Positions 9,000 to 19,510 of a stretch of 64,000 bases of DNA are shown here, piece after piece. The position numbers and the translations under genes are program-made. The stretch spans positions 124,001 to 188,000 of the forward strand of contig NZ_JAERRA010000002.1 of NCBI RefSeq assembly GCF_016735685.1, given 5' to 3'. How positions within the stretch are numbered: position 1 is the stretch's first letter; each line of letters starts with the position of its first letter. Origin of the DNA: Piscinibacter lacus (GTDB lineage: Bacteria; Pseudomonadota; Gammaproteobacteria; Burkholderiales; Burkholderiaceae_C). Below the pieces are notes generated by a model. The model did no database searches and had not been told where the DNA came from. It saw nothing but the letters and a program-made list of their open reading frames with translations.

Positions 9000-10541
9000 T
9001 CAGCCCTGGGCCGCGACCCGTTCCTGCTTGCTGTGCAGCTTGTTCAGGGCCGCGAGGTAGGCCTTGGCCGAGGCGACGACGATGTCGGGATCGGCGCCGA
9101 CACCGTTGACCACCCGCCCGCCGTGCTGCAGCCGCACCGTGACCTCGCCCTGCGACTCGGTCGAGCCGCTGGTGATCGCGTTGACCGAATAGAGCAGCAT
9201 CTCGGCACCCGACTGGATCTTCGATTCGATGGCCTTCAGGCTCGCATCGACCGGGCCGTTGCCCTCGCTCTCGGCCCGGTGCTCGACGGCGCCGGCCGCG
9301 AAAGCCACCTGGGCACGCGGCCGCTCGCCGGTCTCGGACTGCTGGGCCAGCGAGAGCAGGCGGTAGTGCTCCTGCTCGGCGGTGACGCTCTCGTCGCTGA
9401 CGAGGGCGATGATGTCCTCGTCGAAGATTTCGCTCTTGCGGTCGGCCAGGTCCTTGAAGCGGGCAAAGGCATTGTTCACCTCGGCTTCGCTGTCGAGCTC
9501 GACACCCAGGTCCTGAAGGCGCTGCTTGAAGGCATTGCGGCCGCTGAGCTTGCCCAGCACGATCTTGTTCGCGCTCCAGCCCACGTCCTCGGCGCGCATG
9601 ATCTCGTAGGTGTCGCGGGCCTTGAGCACGCCGTCCTGGTGGATGCCGCTGGCATGGGCGAAGGCATTGGCGCCGACCACCGCCTTGTTGGGCTGCACGA
9701 CGAAGCCGGTGGTCTGGCTGACCATGCGGCTGGCCGGCACGATCTGCGTGGTGTCGATGCCCACGTCGAGGCCGAAGTAGTCGCGGCGGGTCTTAACCGC
9801 CATCACCACCTCTTCGAGAGAGCAGTTGCCGGCGCGCTCGCCCAGGCCGTTGATGGTGCATTCAACCTGGCGCGCTCCGCCGATCTTCACGCCGGCCAGC
9901 GAATTGGCCACCGCCATGCCGAGGTCGTTGTGGCAGTGGACCGACCAGATCGCCTTGTCGCTGTTGGGCACCCGCTCGCGCAGGGTCTTGATGAAGTTGC
10001 CGTAGAGCTCGGGCACGCCGTAGCCGACGGTGTCGGGGATGTTGATCGTGGTCGCGCCGGCATCGATCACGGCTTCGAGCACCCGGCAGAGGAAATCGGG
10101 ATCGGATCGGTAGCCATCCTCGGGCGAGAACTCGACGTCGCCGACCCGGCTGCGCGCATAAACCACCGCGCTGCGGGCCTGGGCCAGCACCTGCTCGCGG
10201 CTCATGCGCAGCTTCTTCTCCATGTGGAGTTCGCTGGTCGCGATGAAGGTGTGGATGCGCGCCTGGGCCGCACCGGCCAGGGCCTCGGCCGAGCGCGAGA
10301 TGTCGCGCTCATTGGCCCGTGAAAGCGAGCAGACGGTGGATTCCCGGATCGCATCGGCGATCGCCTTCACGGCCTCGAAGTCGCCGTTGCTGGAGGCGGC
10401 GAAGCCGGCCTCGATCACGTCGACACGCAGGCGTTCGAGCTGGCGCGCGATGCGCAGCTTCTCGTCCTTGGTCATCGAGGCGCCGGGCGATTGCTCGCCG
10501 TCGCGCAAGGTGGTGTCGAAGATGATGAGCTTGTCAGCCAT
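9000..10541 (-). CDS. leuA: 2-isopropylmalate synthase
   Basis: A 513-residue enzyme that condenses acetyl-CoA with 2-oxoisovalerate to give 2-isopropylmalate, the first committed step of leucine synthesis. The DRE-TIM metallolyase signature is present ([11 protein letters not shown] near residue 10) along with the metal-binding HCHND motif. The C-terminal 130 residues form the LeuA dimer regulatory domain for leucine feedback inhibition. Length matches the proteobacterial type. GGAG lies at a good distance before the ATG. A 24-codon Leu-rich leader and an attenuator hairpin precede it, so expression is probably controlled by Leu-tRNA charging. Citramalate synthase is less likely given the length and motifs. 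Confidence 0.95.
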   Translation of the reverse strand: MADKLIIFDTTLRDGEQSPGASMTKDEKLRIARQLERLRVDVIEAGFAASSNGDFEAVKAIADAIRESTVCSLSRANERDISRSAEALAGAAQARIHTFIATSELHMEKKLRMSREQVLAQARSAVVYARSRVGDVEFSPEDGYRSDPDFLCRVLEAVIDAGATTINIPDTVGYGVPELYGNFIKTLRERVPNSDKAIWSVHCHNDLGMAVANSLAGVKIGGARQVECTINGLGERAGNCSLEEVVMAVKTRRDYFGLDVGIDTTQIVPASRMVSQTTGFVVQPNKAVVGANAFAHASGIHQDGVLKARDTYEIMRAEDVGWSANKIVLGKLSGRNAFKQRLQDLGVELDSEAEVNNAFARFKDLADRKSEIFDEDIIALVSDESVTAEQEHYRLLSLAQQSETGERPRAQVAFAAGAVEHRAESEGNGPVDASLKAIESKIQSGAEMLLYSVNAITSGSTESQGEVTVRLQHGGRVVNGVGADPDIVVASAKAYLAALNKLHSKQERVAAQG

Positions 10542-10589
10542 GGGGAACTCCGTGGTCGGGATCGGAGGAAAGGCGCACGCCGGAAACGA

Positions 10590-10622
10590 AACGGCCCGCG
10601 GGCGTAATGCACGCGGGCCGTT
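10590..10622 (-). terminator. leuA attenuator hairpin (rho-independent)
   Basis: Perfect 11-bp stem: AACGGCCCGCG (10612-10622 read on minus) pairs with CGCGGGCCGTT (10590-10600), with an 11-nt loop, followed on the minus strand by TTTCGTTTCC. It lies between the leader peptide stop and the leuA start, where an attenuator terminator should be. Confidence 0.75.
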
Positions 10623-10661
10623 GGGGCATGGGAATCAGGGGTGCGCCATCAACGGGCCCGC
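10612..10661 (-). promoter_or_regulatory. Predicted antiterminator pairing of the leuA leader
   Basis: GCGGGCCCGTT (10651-10661 on minus, the last codons of the leader peptide) can pair with the 5' arm of the terminator (10612-10622) through 5 bp, a bulged C and 5 more bp. The two structures are mutually exclusive. A ribosome at the leader stop codon would cover the first strand and favour termination. Confidence 0.6.
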
Positions 10662-10723
10662 AGCTCGGCCGGCAGGCCGAGCAGGCCTAGCGACAGCAGG
10701 AAGGGGCGTTGGATCGAGCACAT
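10649..10723 (-). CDS. leuA leader peptide (24 aa)
   Basis: A 24-codon reading frame starting with ATG at 10723 and ending in TGA at 10649. Seven of its 24 residues are leucine, concentrated in the run FLLSLGLLGLP, and one Leu codon is CTA, which is rare in this GC-rich genome. It lies 50 bp after the pssA stop and 107 bp before leuA. Its last codons overlap one strand of the predicted antiterminator. This is the standard layout of a translational attenuation leader for leucine. No Shine-Dalgarno sequence precedes it; TACATT lies 6 nt upstream, so the leader mRNA may begin at the ATG. Confidence 0.7.
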   Translation of the reverse strand: MCSIQRPFLLSLGLLGLPAELRAR

Positions 10724-10729
10724 GAAAAG

Positions 10730-10735
10730 AATGTA
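10730..10735 (-). promoter_or_regulatory. -10-like hexamer before the leuA leader peptide
   Basis: TACATT on the minus strand ends 6 nt before the leader ATG. It would allow leuA to be transcribed independently of psd-pssA. The -35 region is not convincing. Confidence 0.35.
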
Positions 10736-10772
10736 GCACGCAGCCCCGGCCGCAGGACCCGGGCCTTGGCTA

Positions 10773-11624
10773 TCAGCCATGTAGGCCGCGTTCATCGGGC
10801 TCGTCCATCGAGGTGGCGATGACGCTGACCGGCTTGCCCTTGCTGCGCTTCCACACGTAGACGCCGTAACCCGAGAGACCGTAGATCCAGAACAGGGCAA
10901 ACAGCACCGCGGGCGGATGGATGTTGATCAGCGCGATGCCGAGCGCGATCGCGACGATCACGATGAAGGGCACGCTGCGCTTGAAGCTCACATCCTTGAA
11001 GCTGTAGAAGGGCACGTTGGTGACCATCGTCAGCCCCGCATAGAGCGTGACGCCAAAGGCCGTCCAGGCCAGCCAGGTGATGTCGCGCGCGCCGCTCCAG
11101 CCCATGTCGTCGAGCAGCCAGATGAAGCCGGTCACCAGGGCCGCAGCAGCCGGGCTGGGCAGGCCCTGGAAGAAGCGCTTGTCGACCACGCCGATGTTGG
11201 TGTTGAAGCGCGCCAGCCGCAGCGCCGCGCAGGCGCAGTAGACGAAGGCCGCGATCCAGCCGGCCTTGCCCAGGCCCTGCAGCGCCCACTCGTACATGAT
11301 CAGGGCCGGTGCGGCACCGAAGCTGACCATGTCGGACAGGCTGTCCATCTGCTCGCCGAAGGCGCTCTGGGTGTTGGTCATGCGCGCTACCCGGCCGTCG
11401 AGGCTGTCGAGCACCATGGCGCAGAACACGCCGACCGCCGCCAGGTCAAAGCGCTGGTTCATCGCCATCACGATGGCGTAGAAGCCACCGAACAGGGCCG
11501 CCAGCGTGAACAGATTGGGCAGGATGTAGATGCCCTTGCGGCGCGGGCGACGCGGCGGCATCGGATCGTCCGGATCCTCGTCCGCACCTTCGGGCAGGGG
11601 GCTCAGCTCGGTGCCGGTGCTCAT
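10773..11624 (-). CDS. pssA: CDP-diacylglycerol--serine O-phosphatidyltransferase
   Basis: A 283-residue inner-membrane enzyme making phosphatidylserine from CDP-diacylglycerol and serine. The CDP-alcohol phosphatidyltransferase signature DGx2ARx8Gx3Dx3D is seen as [19 protein letters not shown] with the last Asp in SLSD. About six to eight hydrophobic segments follow. The N-terminal 35 residues are acidic then basic (PRRPRRKG) and probably cytosolic. The gene overlaps the end of psd by 4 bp (ATGA), coupling synthesis of phosphatidylserine with its decarboxylation. It is the membrane-bound type II enzyme, unlike the E. coli peripheral PssA. Confidence 0.95.
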   Translation of the reverse strand: MSTGTELSPLPEGADEDPDDPMPPRRPRRKGIYILPNLFTLAALFGGFYAIVMAMNQRFDLAAVGVFCAMVLDSLDGRVARMTNTQSAFGEQMDSLSDMVSFGAAPALIMYEWALQGLGKAGWIAAFVYCACAALRLARFNTNIGVVDKRFFQGLPSPAAAALVTGFIWLLDDMGWSGARDITWLAWTAFGVTLYAGLTMVTNVPFYSFKDVSFKRSVPFIVIVAIALGIALINIHPPAVLFALFWIYGLSGYGVYVWKRSKGKPVSVIATSMDEPDERGLHG

Positions 11625-12265
11625 GGCTTGGGCAGCGTGGCCAGCACGGTGGTGGTGGCGCTGACCTTCTGGCCGGGGGCCACGCGCGGCTGGGCGTCCA
11701 GCGGCAGGTAGACATCGACCCGCGAACCGAAGCGAATGAAGCCGTAGCGCTGGCCGCGCTTCAGCACCGCCCCGACCTGCGTGTAGCAGAGGATGCGCCG
11801 CGCGATCAGGCCGGCCACCTGGACCAGGGTCACCGTGCGGCCGCCGGCATCGATGACGACCGCATTGCGCTCGTTTTCGGTGGAGGCCTTGTCCAGGTCC
11901 GCATTCAGGAATTTACCGGGAAAGTACTGCACGGTCTTGACCGTGCCGTCGACGCCCGAGCGGTTGCTGTGGACATTGAAGACATTCATGAAGACGCTGA
12001 TCAGCAGCGCCTCGCGGCCGGCGTAGGGGTCATGGGCGCGCTCGACCTTGACGATGCGACCGTCGGCCGGCGACAGCACGGCGCCAGGCTCGCTCGGCAC
12101 GGCCCGCGGCGGATCGCGGAAGAACTGGACGACGAAGACCAGCAGCAGCCAGGCGATGGCCGCCAGCCAGCCCGGCAGGTAGGCCGAGGCCAGCAGCGCA
12201 ATGACGAACATGCCGCCGATGAAGGGCCAGCCTTCACGGGCCAGCAGGGGGTGGGGGTAATCCAT
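11621..12265 (-). CDS. psd: Phosphatidylserine decarboxylase, short form
   Basis: A 214-residue pyruvoyl-dependent enzyme that converts phosphatidylserine to phosphatidylethanolamine at the inner membrane. It is the short type of about 210-220 residues. Self-cleavage to create the pyruvoyl group should occur at G180-S181 in the FGSRVDVY segment. Two hydrophobic segments at residues 15-48 anchor it. I chose the ATG at 12265; the open frame continues upstream into sodB and xseA sequence, which is not plausible. TATCCT lies 8 nt before the ATG. It is the first gene of psd-pssA(-leuA), just after the sodB terminator. Confidence 0.94.
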   Translation of the reverse strand: MDYPHPLLAREGWPFIGGMFVIALLASAYLPGWLAAIAWLLLVFVVQFFRDPPRAVPSEPGAVLSPADGRIVKVERAHDPYAGREALLISVFMNVFNVHSNRSGVDGTVKTVQYFPGKFLNADLDKASTENERNAVVIDAGGRTVTLVQVAGLIARRILCYTQVGAVLKRGQRYGFIRFGSRVDVYLPLDAQPRVAPGQKVSATTTVLATLPKP

Positions 12266-12273
12266 GGCGGGCG

Positions 12274-12279
12274 AGGATA
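12274..12279 (-). promoter_or_regulatory. -10-like hexamer before psd
   Basis: TATCCT on minus, 8 nt before the psd ATG (gap cgcccgcc, no ribosome-binding site). It lies directly downstream of the sodB terminator, consistent with a new transcript starting here. Confidence 0.35.
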
Positions 12280-12351
12280 ACCGAGGGGGAGGGGCGCACC
12301 TGACGGGACCCGAGGGGGCCCGCAGGCCGCAGGCAGGGGGCATGAGGCCCC

Positions 12352-12379
12352 AAAACAAACCGGCCCCCGCGGGGGCCGG
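12352..12379 (-). terminator. sodB rho-independent terminator
   Basis: A GC-only palindrome CCGGCCCCCGCGGGGGCCGG (12360-12379) is followed on the minus strand by TTTGTTTT (12352-12359). It begins 23 bp after the sodB stop. Confidence 0.85.
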
Positions 12380-12402
12380 TCGGTCATCGCAAGCGGCTGG
12401 GA

Positions 12403-12984
12403 TCAGCCGAAGTTCTTGGCGGCGAAGTCCCAGTTGACCAGATGGTTCAGGAAGGTCTCCACATACTTCGGACGCGCATTGCGGTGGTCGACGTAGTAGG
12501 CATGCTCCCAGACGTCGACGGTCAGCAGCGCGGTGTCGCCGGTGGTCAGCGGCGTGCCGGCGGCGCCGGTGTTGACGATGTCGACCGAGCCGTCGGCCTT
12601 CTTCACCAGCCAGGTCCAGCCCGAGCCGAAGTTGCCGACCGCGCTCTTGGTGAAGGCTTCCTTGAAGGCCGCATAGCTGCCGAACTTGGCGTTGATGGCC
12701 TCGGCCAGCGCGCCGCTGGGCTCGCCGCCGCCATTGGGCTTCATGCAGTGCCAGAAGAAGCTGTGGTTCCAGACCTGGGCTGCGTTGTTGTAGAGGCCGC
12801 CGGAGGACTTCTTGACGATCTCCTCGAGCGTCATGGCCTCGAACTCGGTGCCCTTTTGCAGATTGTTCAGGTTCACCACGTAGGCGTTGTGATGCTTGCC
12901 GTGGTGGTACTCGAAGGTCTCCTTCGACATGTGCGGCGCCAGGGCGTCGGCGGCATAGGGCAAGGCGGGAAGGGTGTGTTCCAT
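12403..12984 (-). CDS. sodB: Superoxide dismutase, Fe type
   Basis: A 193-residue cytoplasmic dismutase converting superoxide to hydrogen peroxide and oxygen. The four metal ligands are H27, H74, D157 and H161 (DVWEHAYY). The Fe-type pattern is supported by [17 protein letters not shown] and the AAGTPL segment. Length is exactly typical of bacterial FeSOD. The ATG at 12984 is the only start compatible with this family; the frame stays open upstream through xseA by chance. It has its own terminator and sits between xseA and psd on the same strand. Confidence 0.97.
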   Translation of the reverse strand: MEHTLPALPYAADALAPHMSKETFEYHHGKHHNAYVVNLNNLQKGTEFEAMTLEEIVKKSSGGLYNNAAQVWNHSFFWHCMKPNGGGEPSGALAEAINAKFGSYAAFKEAFTKSAVGNFGSGWTWLVKKADGSVDIVNTGAAGTPLTTGDTALLTVDVWEHAYYVDHRNARPKYVETFLNHLVNWDFAAKNFG

Positions 12985-13103
12985 GAGGGGTCCTGGCTGG
13001 GGGGATGGCACCGGGCGGGAGGCCCAAATCGCAGCTTTTGATTGTAGGCAGGGATGCCGCCGGCGCCCGGGGGCGGGAGACCTTGAACCCGGCGGCGCCA
13101 GGC

Positions 13104-14426
13104 TCAGGGCCGACGGCGGCGACGCGTCGGCGGCGGTACCGCCGGCCAGGTGGCCTCGGCGCGGGCCTGCACGCGGCCGTCGGCCAGCACCGCCTCGAAG
13201 GCCTGGCCGGGCTGGACCTGGGCGATCGACAGCAGCGGCTGGCCGGTGTCGTCCTCCAGCCGCGACCAGCCGCGGGCCAGCACCCGGGCCGGATCGAGGG
13301 CATCGAGCCGCAGGCCGAGCTGCGCCAGGCGCTGCGCCAGACCCTCGCGCCGGGCCTGGGCCGCATGCCGGCCGCGCAGGGCCAGGCGGTCCAGGGCCTG
13401 GGCGCGGGCCTGGAGCTGGCGCTCCAGCGCGCGGCGGCGGCGCTGGTCCAGGCCGGCCAGGCGCTCGCGCGCATGCGCCAGGCGCTGGGCCGGCCGGGCC
13501 AGGCGCAGGCCGAGGCGGTCGAGCCGCTCGCCCTCGCGCTCCAGCCGGCGGTTCAGGCCTTCGCTTGCGCGGCGCGCCCATTGGGCGAGCTGGAGCAGCA
13601 GGCTGTCTCGGCTGGGCGCGGCCAGCTCGGCGGCGGCGGTGGGCGTGGGCGCGCGCAGGTCGGCGGCCAGGTCGGCCAGGCTGAGGTCGGTCTCGTGGCC
13701 GATGCCGGTGATCACCGGCACCGGATGGGCGGCAATCGCCCGTACCAGGGCGGGGTCGTTGAAGGCCCACAAGTCCTCCATCGAGCCGCCGCCGCGGGCG
13801 AGGATCAGCAGCTCGATCTCCGGCCGGCGCGCGGCGGCGGCCAGCGCGGCGCAAAGCGCCGCCGGCGCATCCACGCCCTGCACCGGGCTGGGCAGCACCA
13901 GCACCCGGACATGCGGCGCGCGCCGCGCCAGGGCGGTGCAGACATCGTGCAAGGCCGCGCCGGCCAGCGAGCTGACCACGCCGATGCAGCGCGGCAGCGG
14001 TGGCAGCGGGCGCTTGCGCTCGGTCTCGAACAGCCCCTCGGCCGCAAGCTGGGCCTTGAGCCGCAGGAAGCGCTCGTACAGCGCACCGGCGCCGGCGCGC
14101 TGCAAGGATTCGGCGACGAACTGAAGCTCGCCGCGGGGCTCGTAGACGGCCACCCGGCCGCGCAGCTCGACCGCCTCGCCCTCGCCCGGCAGGCTGGCGA
14201 GCAGGGCGGCGGCGCGGCGGAACATCGCGCAGCGCAGGCTGGCGCCGCCGTCCGGATCCTTGAGCGTGAAGTAGCAGTGGCCGCTGGCCGCGCGGGTGAA
14301 GCCGCTGATCTCGCCGCGCAGCGTCACGTTGGCGAAGCGGGTGGCCAGGGTCTCGGCCACGGCCTGCACCAGCGCGGCGACCGACCAGGCCGGGCGGCCT
14401 GAAGCCAGAGGCTCGGCCGGCCTCAC
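13104..14426 (-). CDS. xseA: Exodeoxyribonuclease VII large subunit
   Basis: A 440-residue subunit of exonuclease VII, which degrades single-stranded DNA into oligonucleotides and acts in repair with XseB. An N-terminal OB-fold (about residues 10-110) is followed by the catalytic core, with visible family motifs such as [15 protein letters not shown] and GIGHETD, and by a long Arg/Leu-rich coiled-coil region. I chose GTG at 14426 because GGAGG lies 6 nt upstream and it starts just before the conserved [10 protein letters not shown]. Upstream in-frame starts add 76 residues of unrelated sequence. No xseB is in the window. Confidence 0.94.
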   Translation of the reverse strand: MRPAEPLASGRPAWSVAALVQAVAETLATRFANVTLRGEISGFTRAASGHCYFTLKDPDGGASLRCAMFRRAAALLASLPGEGEAVELRGRVAVYEPRGELQFVAESLQRAGAGALYERFLRLKAQLAAEGLFETERKRPLPPLPRCIGVVSSLAGAALHDVCTALARRAPHVRVLVLPSPVQGVDAPAALCAALAAAARRPEIELLILARGGGSMEDLWAFNDPALVRAIAAHPVPVITGIGHETDLSLADLAADLRAPTPTAAAELAAPSRDSLLLQLAQWARRASEGLNRRLEREGERLDRLGLRLARPAQRLAHARERLAGLDQRRRRALERQLQARAQALDRLALRGRHAAQARREGLAQRLAQLGLRLDALDPARVLARGWSRLEDDTGQPLLSIAQVQPGQAFEAVLADGRVQARAEATWPAVPPPTRRRRRP

Positions 14427-14536
14427 GGATGGCCTCCAACCGGCCCGACGCGCTTGCTGCGGCGCACAGCCGGGCGGGGGAACTCCACAAGCACGGGACA
14501 GGCTGCAAACCGCGCCCCAGCCCCCGTCACACGCCC

Positions 14537-14566
14537 GCCATATCGTCTCAAGTGTTTGATTTTCAA
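14537..14566 (-). promoter_or_regulatory. Candidate promoter for xseA
   Basis: TTGAAA (14561-14566 on minus) and TATGGC (14537-14542) are separated by 18 bp in a locally AT-rich patch. The leader before the xseA GTG would be about 105 nt. Confidence 0.35.
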
Positions 14567-14577
14567 TGACATTTTTC

Positions 14578-14594
14578 TGCCTCAGGATGAGGCA
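14578..14594. repeat. Short perfect dyad in the xseA-lpxK interval
   Basis: TGCCTCA-GGA-TGAGGCA is a perfect 7-bp inverted repeat with a 3-bp centre in the 291-bp divergent interval. No T-run follows in either orientation, so it may be a protein-binding site rather than a terminator. No regulator is recognised. Confidence 0.35.
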
Positions 14595-14703
14595 ATCTGT
14601 TGCGGACGCAGGATTCATGCGCCTTGGCGGCCGGTCGAGCCGGCTTGCCCACAAAGTTATCCACAGGGACGGTGGATGACCGGGCAGTCACAAAAGGCCC
14701 GCC

Positions 14704-14709
14704 GATAAT
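14704..14709 (+). promoter_or_regulatory. -10-like hexamer before lpxK
   Basis: GATAAT ends 8 nt before the lpxK ATG at 14718 (gap cgtctgcc, no Shine-Dalgarno), suggesting a leaderless transcript for the lpxK-ycaR-kdsB group. Confidence 0.45.
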
Positions 14710-14717
14710 CGTCTGCC

Positions 14718-15821
14718 ATGCCGCCCTCCCCCCCGCCCCGCTCCGGTCGCGCCCGGCTCGAAATGCGCTTGCAGGCGGCCTGGCGCGGGCGCGGCGCGCT
14801 GGCCTGGGCCCTGCTGCCGCTGGCCGCGCTGTTCGGCCTGCTGGGGGCGCTGCATCGCGGGCTGTATCGCCTGGGGCTGCGTCGCGTGCGGCATCCGGGC
14901 TGTCCGGTGGTGGTGGTCGGCAACCGGATTGTCGGCGGCGCCGGCAAGACCCCGACCACCCTGGCCGTCGTCGCCGCGCTGCAAGACCTGGGCTGGCGGC
15001 CGGGCATCGTCTCGCGCGGGCACGGGCGACGCGATCCGACCCGCATCCTGGCGGTGACGCCGCAGGCCGAGGCCGAGTCGGTCGGCGACGAGGCCCTGCT
15101 GATGCGGCTGCGCAGCGGCGTGCCGGTCTGGGTCGGCCGCAACCGGGCGGCGGCGGCCGAAGCGCTGCGGGCCGCGCATCCCGAGGTCGACGTGATCGTC
15201 AGCGACGACGGCCTGCAGCACCTGCGGCTGGCGCGCGACGTCGAATTGCTGGTCTTCGACCGGCGGGGCGCCGGCAATGGCTGGCTGCTGCCGGCCGGGC
15301 CGCTGCGCGAGCCGCTGCGCACCCCCTCCTTCGCCCGCCGGGCCTGCCGGGTCGTCTACAGCGACGGCGTGGCAAGCACCGCCCTGCCCGGCCTGGTGCT
15401 GCAGCGCCGGCTGAGCCCGCCGCAGCCGCTGGCGGAATGGTGGGCGCGCCGGCCGGCGCCGCCGGCAGCCGCCTGGGCTGCGCTGCGCGAAGGCCCGCAG
15501 CCCCTAGCCGCGCTGGCCGGCATCGCCCATCCGCCCCGTTACTTCGAGGCCCTGCGGGCCGAGGGCTTGCAGATCGACGGCCTGCCCTGCGCCGACCACG
15601 ACCGCCTCGACCCCCTGCCCTGGCCGGCCGGCCTGCCGCGCCTGCTGCTGACCGAGAAGGATGCGGTGAAGGTCCGCCCCGAGCGCCTGGCCCGCGAGCG
15701 GCCGGGCACGCGCGTCTGGGTCACGCCGCTAGACTTGCCCGCCACCCCGGAACTGCGGGATGCGCTGCACGAAGCGCTGGGCCCAGCCCCCGGCCGTGGC
15801 GCCCCTGCCGCCGCCCCCTGA
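14718..15821 (+). CDS. lpxK: Tetraacyldisaccharide 4'-kinase
   Basis: A 367-residue inner-membrane-associated kinase that phosphorylates the 4' position of the lipid A disaccharide precursor. The modified Walker A motif is clear ([18 protein letters not shown], near residue 70-87), and an N-terminal hydrophobic segment ([18 protein letters not shown]) anchors it. The [12 protein letters not shown] segment is family typical. It leads a run lpxK-ycaR-kdsB in which all three are nearly contiguous, coupling lipid A synthesis with CMP-Kdo supply. The exbB-exbD pair often found upstream in relatives is absent; xseA lies there instead. Confidence 0.95.
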   Translation: MPPSPPPRSGRARLEMRLQAAWRGRGALAWALLPLAALFGLLGALHRGLYRLGLRRVRHPGCPVVVVGNRIVGGAGKTPTTLAVVAALQDLGWRPGIVSRGHGRRDPTRILAVTPQAEAESVGDEALLMRLRSGVPVWVGRNRAAAAEALRAAHPEVDVIVSDDGLQHLRLARDVELLVFDRRGAGNGWLLPAGPLREPLRTPSFARRACRVVYSDGVASTALPGLVLQRRLSPPQPLAEWWARRPAPPAAAWAALREGPQPLAALAGIAHPPRYFEALRAEGLQIDGLPCADHDRLDPLPWPAGLPRLLLTEKDAVKVRPERLARERPGTRVWVTPLDLPATPELRDALHEALGPAPGRGAPAAAP

Positions 15822-15840
15822 CCCCCTGCCGACGCGCCCG

Positions 15841-16041
15841 ATGGACACCCGCCTGATCGACCTGCTGGTCTGCCCGATCTGCAAGAGCCCCCTGAGCCAC
15901 GACCGCGAGGCCCGTGAGCTGATCTGCGCCGCCGACCGCCTGGCCTTCCCCATCCGCGACGGCATTCCCGTCATGCTGGTGAACGAGGCGCGTCCCGTGG
16001 ACGAAGCCGCCCCGCCGGCCGCGGCAGGCCTGTCGGCGTGA
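15841..16041 (+). CDS. Trm112 family protein (YcaR-like)
   Basis: A 66-residue protein of the Trm112/UPF0434 family. The CPICKSPL motif near residue 11 forms half of a possible zinc site, and the second half ([13 protein letters not shown]) keeps one cysteine. Members are small stabilising partners for methyltransferases or have unknown roles. In proteobacteria the gene conservatively sits between lpxK and kdsB, as here. The ATG at 15841 is 19 bp after lpxK, and the stop overlaps the kdsB GTG. The C-terminal tail (about 15 residues) is Ala/Pro-rich. Confidence 0.9.
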   Translation: MDTRLIDLLVCPICKSPLSHDREARELICAADRLAFPIRDGIPVMLVNEARPVDEAAPPAAAGLSA

Positions 16042-16811
16042 AACCGGTCGTCTTGATCCCGGCGCGGATGGCGTCGAGCCGCCTGCCGGGCAAGCCGCTG
16101 GCCGACCTGGCCGGCAAACCCATGGTGGTGCGGGTGGCCGAGCGCGCGGCGCAGGCCGACGCCGCCCGCGTGGTGGTGGCCGCCGACGATGCGCGCATCC
16201 TCGCCGCCTGCCAGGCCCATGGCGTGGACGCGGTGATGACCCGCGCCGACCACCCGACCGGCAGCGACCGCCTGGCCGAGGCTTGTGCGCTGCTCGGCCT
16301 GGACGATGCCGCGATCGTCGTCAATGTGCAGGGCGACGAGCCCCTGATCGACCCGGCCCTGATCGACGCCTGCGCGCGCCTGCTGGCCGAGCGCGGCGAA
16401 TGCGTGATGGCCACCGCAGCCCATCCCCTCGACCGGGTCGAGGACTACCTGAACCCGAATGTGGTCAAGGTCGTCTGTGACCGGCTGGGCCGTGCGCTGA
16501 CCTTCTCGCGCGCGCCCCTGCCCTGGTGGCGAGACGGCCATGCCCAGGGCGTGCAGGCCCTGCCCGACCCGGCGCCGCTGCGCCACATCGGCCTTTACGC
16601 CTACCGCGTCGGCTTCCTGCGGCGCTACCCCCTGCTGCCGCCCTGCGCGCTGGAGCAGACCGAGTCGCTGGAGCAGTTGCGCGTGCTCTGGCATGGCGAG
16701 CGCATCGCCGTGCATGTCGGCGCCGGACAGCCCGGGCCGGGGGTCGACACCCCCGAGGATCTGGCGCGCGTGCGGGACCTCTTCGCGCGGGGCGCGGGGC
16801 TGGCTTCGTAA
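16038..16811 (+). CDS. kdsB: 3-deoxy-manno-octulosonate cytidylyltransferase
   Basis: A 257-residue cytosolic enzyme that activates Kdo with CTP to CMP-Kdo for lipopolysaccharide core synthesis. The N-terminal nucleotide-binding motif [15 protein letters not shown] is present, followed by the conserved [12 protein letters not shown] and NVQGDEPLI segments that hold substrate and magnesium. Length is typical. The start is a GTG overlapping the ycaR stop by 3 bases, so translation is probably coupled. Confidence 0.97.
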   Translation: MKPVVLIPARMASSRLPGKPLADLAGKPMVVRVAERAAQADAARVVVAADDARILAACQAHGVDAVMTRADHPTGSDRLAEACALLGLDDAAIVVNVQGDEPLIDPALIDACARLLAERGECVMATAAHPLDRVEDYLNPNVVKVVCDRLGRALTFSRAPLPWWRDGHAQGVQALPDPAPLRHIGLYAYRVGFLRRYPLLPPCALEQTESLEQLRVLWHGERIAVHVGAGQPGPGVDTPEDLARVRDLFARGAGLAS

Positions 16812-16860
16812 GCGGGACACAGGAATGCGGGTGCTATCCTCACCCGAGGTCTGCGGATGA

Positions 16861-17574
<714 letters not shown>

Positions 17575-17619
17575 TCCGCCCCCGGGGCGGGCGCAGCGCC
17601 GGCCCCCAGAAACAAGAAA

Positions 17620-17645
17620 CCCCGCCCGCCGTGAGGCGGACGGGG
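17620..17645. terminator. Hairpin terminator between adk and ubiD
   Basis: CCCCGcCCGCC (17620-17630) and GGCGGaCGGGG (17635-17645) form an 11-bp stem with one mismatch and a GTGA loop. On the minus strand it is followed by TTTCTTGTTT, which suits ubiD; it may also serve adk, which ends 45 bp before it. The rest of the 272-bp interval shows nothing recognised. Confidence 0.65.
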
Positions 17646-17846
17646 GTTGCGGCCGAAGCCGCTGGCGGCCAGTCGAACCGGACGGAGGGGCCGGGGACCG
17701 GACCGCGGAGGCCCAGGGATGGACCTCGGTGCATGCCCTCAGGGGCGTCGCCATCTTGCGACCGCGCCGCCCGTCTTGACCAGCGGGCATTGGCTATCGG
17801 CCCGGGCCGCGCCCGCTGGGCCGGGCTATCCCTCAGCGGCGATCCC

Positions 17847-19424
17847 TCAGCGACGATCCAGGCCCAGGCCGGCGACGATGCCCGCCACCCGCTGCGTGAC
17901 CTCGGGCGACATGCTGAGGGCGCGGCCCCATTCGCGGTCGGTCTCGCCCGGCCACTTGTTGGTTGCGTCGAGGCCCATCTTGCCGCCCAGGCCGCTGACG
18001 GGGCTGGCGAAATCCAGGTAGTCGATGGGCGTCTGCGGCACCAGGGTGGTGTCGCGCACCGGGTCCATGCGGGTGGTGATGGCCCAGATCAGCTCCTTCC
18101 AGTCGCGCACGTCCACGTCCTCGTCGGTGACGACGATGAACTTGGTGTACATGAACTGCCGCAGGAAGCTCCACAGCCCGAACATCACGCGCTTGGCATG
18201 GCCGGGGTAGGCCTTGCGGATGCTGATGGCCGCCAGACGGTAGCTGCAGCCCTCGGGCGGCAAGTAGAAGTCGACGATCTCCGGAAACTGCTTCTGCAGG
18301 ATGGGCACGAAGACCTCGTTGAGCGCGACGCCGAGGATGGCGGGCTCGTCCGGCGGCTTGCCGGTGTAGGTGGAGTGGTAGATCGCCTGGTGGCGGCGCG
18401 TCAGGCGCTGAAGCTCGACGACCGGGAACCAGTCCTGCTCGTTGTAATAGCCGGTGTGGTCGCCGAAGGGCCCTTCGAGCGCATGCAGGTAGCCGTTCTT
18501 CTCCTTGAGCGGCACGCCGTCGGCGCTGTGCCCGACAAAGCCGGGCGCCGCCGGCGGGATGTGCCCCTCCAGCACGAACTCGGCGCTGGCCGGCACCTGC
18601 AGCCAGCGGCCGGCCTCGCCGACCGCGGTGTCGACCACCTCGGTGCGGCTGCCGCGCAGCAGGCCGGCGAACTGGTATTCACCCAGGGTGTCGGGCACCG
18701 GGGTGACGGCGCCGAGGATGGTCGCCGGATCGGCCCCGAGCGCGGTGACCACCGGGAAGGGCTGGCCGGGATTCGCCCGCGCGAAGTCGCGGAAATCCAG
18801 CGCGCCACCGCGATGCGCCAGCCAGCGCATGATGGTCTGGCGCGGGCCGATCTTCTGCTGGCGGTAGATGCCAAGGTTCTGGCGCGCGCGCGGGTTCGGC
18901 ACCGACTGCGGCCCGCGGGTGACCACAAGGCCCCAGGTGATGAGCGGCCCGGCATCGCCGGGCCAGCAGGTCTGGATGGGCAGCGCGCCGAGGTCGATCT
19001 CGCTGCCTTCGAGGACTTCCTCCTGGCAGGGCGCGCTTCGCAGGCGCTCGGGCTTCATCGACCACAGGGCTTTGCCGAGCTGGAGCAGCTTGCCGGCATC
19101 CTTCAGGCCGCGCGGCGGCTCGGGCTCTTTCAGGCTGGCCAGGAGCTGGCCGATGGTGCGCAGCTCGGCCACTTCGCTGGCGCCCATGCCCAGGGCCACC
19201 CGTCGGGGGGTGCCGAAGAGATTGGCCAGCACCGGCACCGTGCCGGGCCGGGAACCCGGTGCTTCCACCGGGGTCTCGAAAAGCAGCGCAGGGCCTGCGG
19301 CACGCAGCGTGGCGTCGGCAACGGCTGTCATCTCCAGCCGGGGCGAGACCGGCTCGCGAATGCGGCGCAGCTCGCCACCGGCTTCCAATCCTTGGATGAA
19401 GTCCCGCAAATCCCGGTATTTCAT
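17847..19424 (-). CDS. ubiD: UbiD family decarboxylase
   Basis: A 525-residue enzyme of the UbiD family, which uses prenylated FMN to decarboxylate aromatic acids. In ubiquinone synthesis it acts on 4-hydroxy-3-polyprenylbenzoate. The N-terminal segment [17 protein letters not shown] and the later [14 protein letters not shown] stretch are typical of the 3-octaprenyl-4-hydroxybenzoate carboxy-lyase branch rather than of anaerobic aromatic degraders. UbiX, which makes the cofactor, is not in the window. It is divergent from a lytic transglycosylase gene. The assignment to ubiquinone synthesis is by family and is likely but not proven here. Confidence 0.93.
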   Translation of the reverse strand: MKYRDLRDFIQGLEAGGELRRIREPVSPRLEMTAVADATLRAAGPALLFETPVEAPGSRPGTVPVLANLFGTPRRVALGMGASEVAELRTIGQLLASLKEPEPPRGLKDAGKLLQLGKALWSMKPERLRSAPCQEEVLEGSEIDLGALPIQTCWPGDAGPLITWGLVVTRGPQSVPNPRARQNLGIYRQQKIGPRQTIMRWLAHRGGALDFRDFARANPGQPFPVVTALGADPATILGAVTPVPDTLGEYQFAGLLRGSRTEVVDTAVGEAGRWLQVPASAEFVLEGHIPPAAPGFVGHSADGVPLKEKNGYLHALEGPFGDHTGYYNEQDWFPVVELQRLTRRHQAIYHSTYTGKPPDEPAILGVALNEVFVPILQKQFPEIVDFYLPPEGCSYRLAAISIRKAYPGHAKRVMFGLWSFLRQFMYTKFIVVTDEDVDVRDWKELIWAITTRMDPVRDTTLVPQTPIDYLDFASPVSGLGGKMGLDATNKWPGETDREWGRALSMSPEVTQRVAGIVAGLGLDRR

Positions 19425-19457
19425 GCTTTGGCGGAATGATCCGCGCCTTCTTTATGG

Positions 19458-19487
19458 TTGACAGGTTATTTGAAGCGTCCCTAGACT
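19458..19487 (+). promoter_or_regulatory. Sigma70-type promoter for the lytic transglycosylase gene
   Basis: A perfect TTGACA (19458-19463) is followed after 18 bp by TAGACT (19482-19487). It is the best consensus promoter in the window. It implies a leader of about 165 nt before the ATG at 19660. Confidence 0.6.
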
Positions 19488-19510
19488 GCGGGCCGTCCCT
19501 AGGGATAACC

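Noticed and set aside
11621-14508. Extended forms of Psd and SodB running into their upstream neighbours
   Set aside because: The extensions lie in sequence belonging to sodB and xseA in other frames. Family-length starts with sensible N-termini exist at 12265 and 12984.
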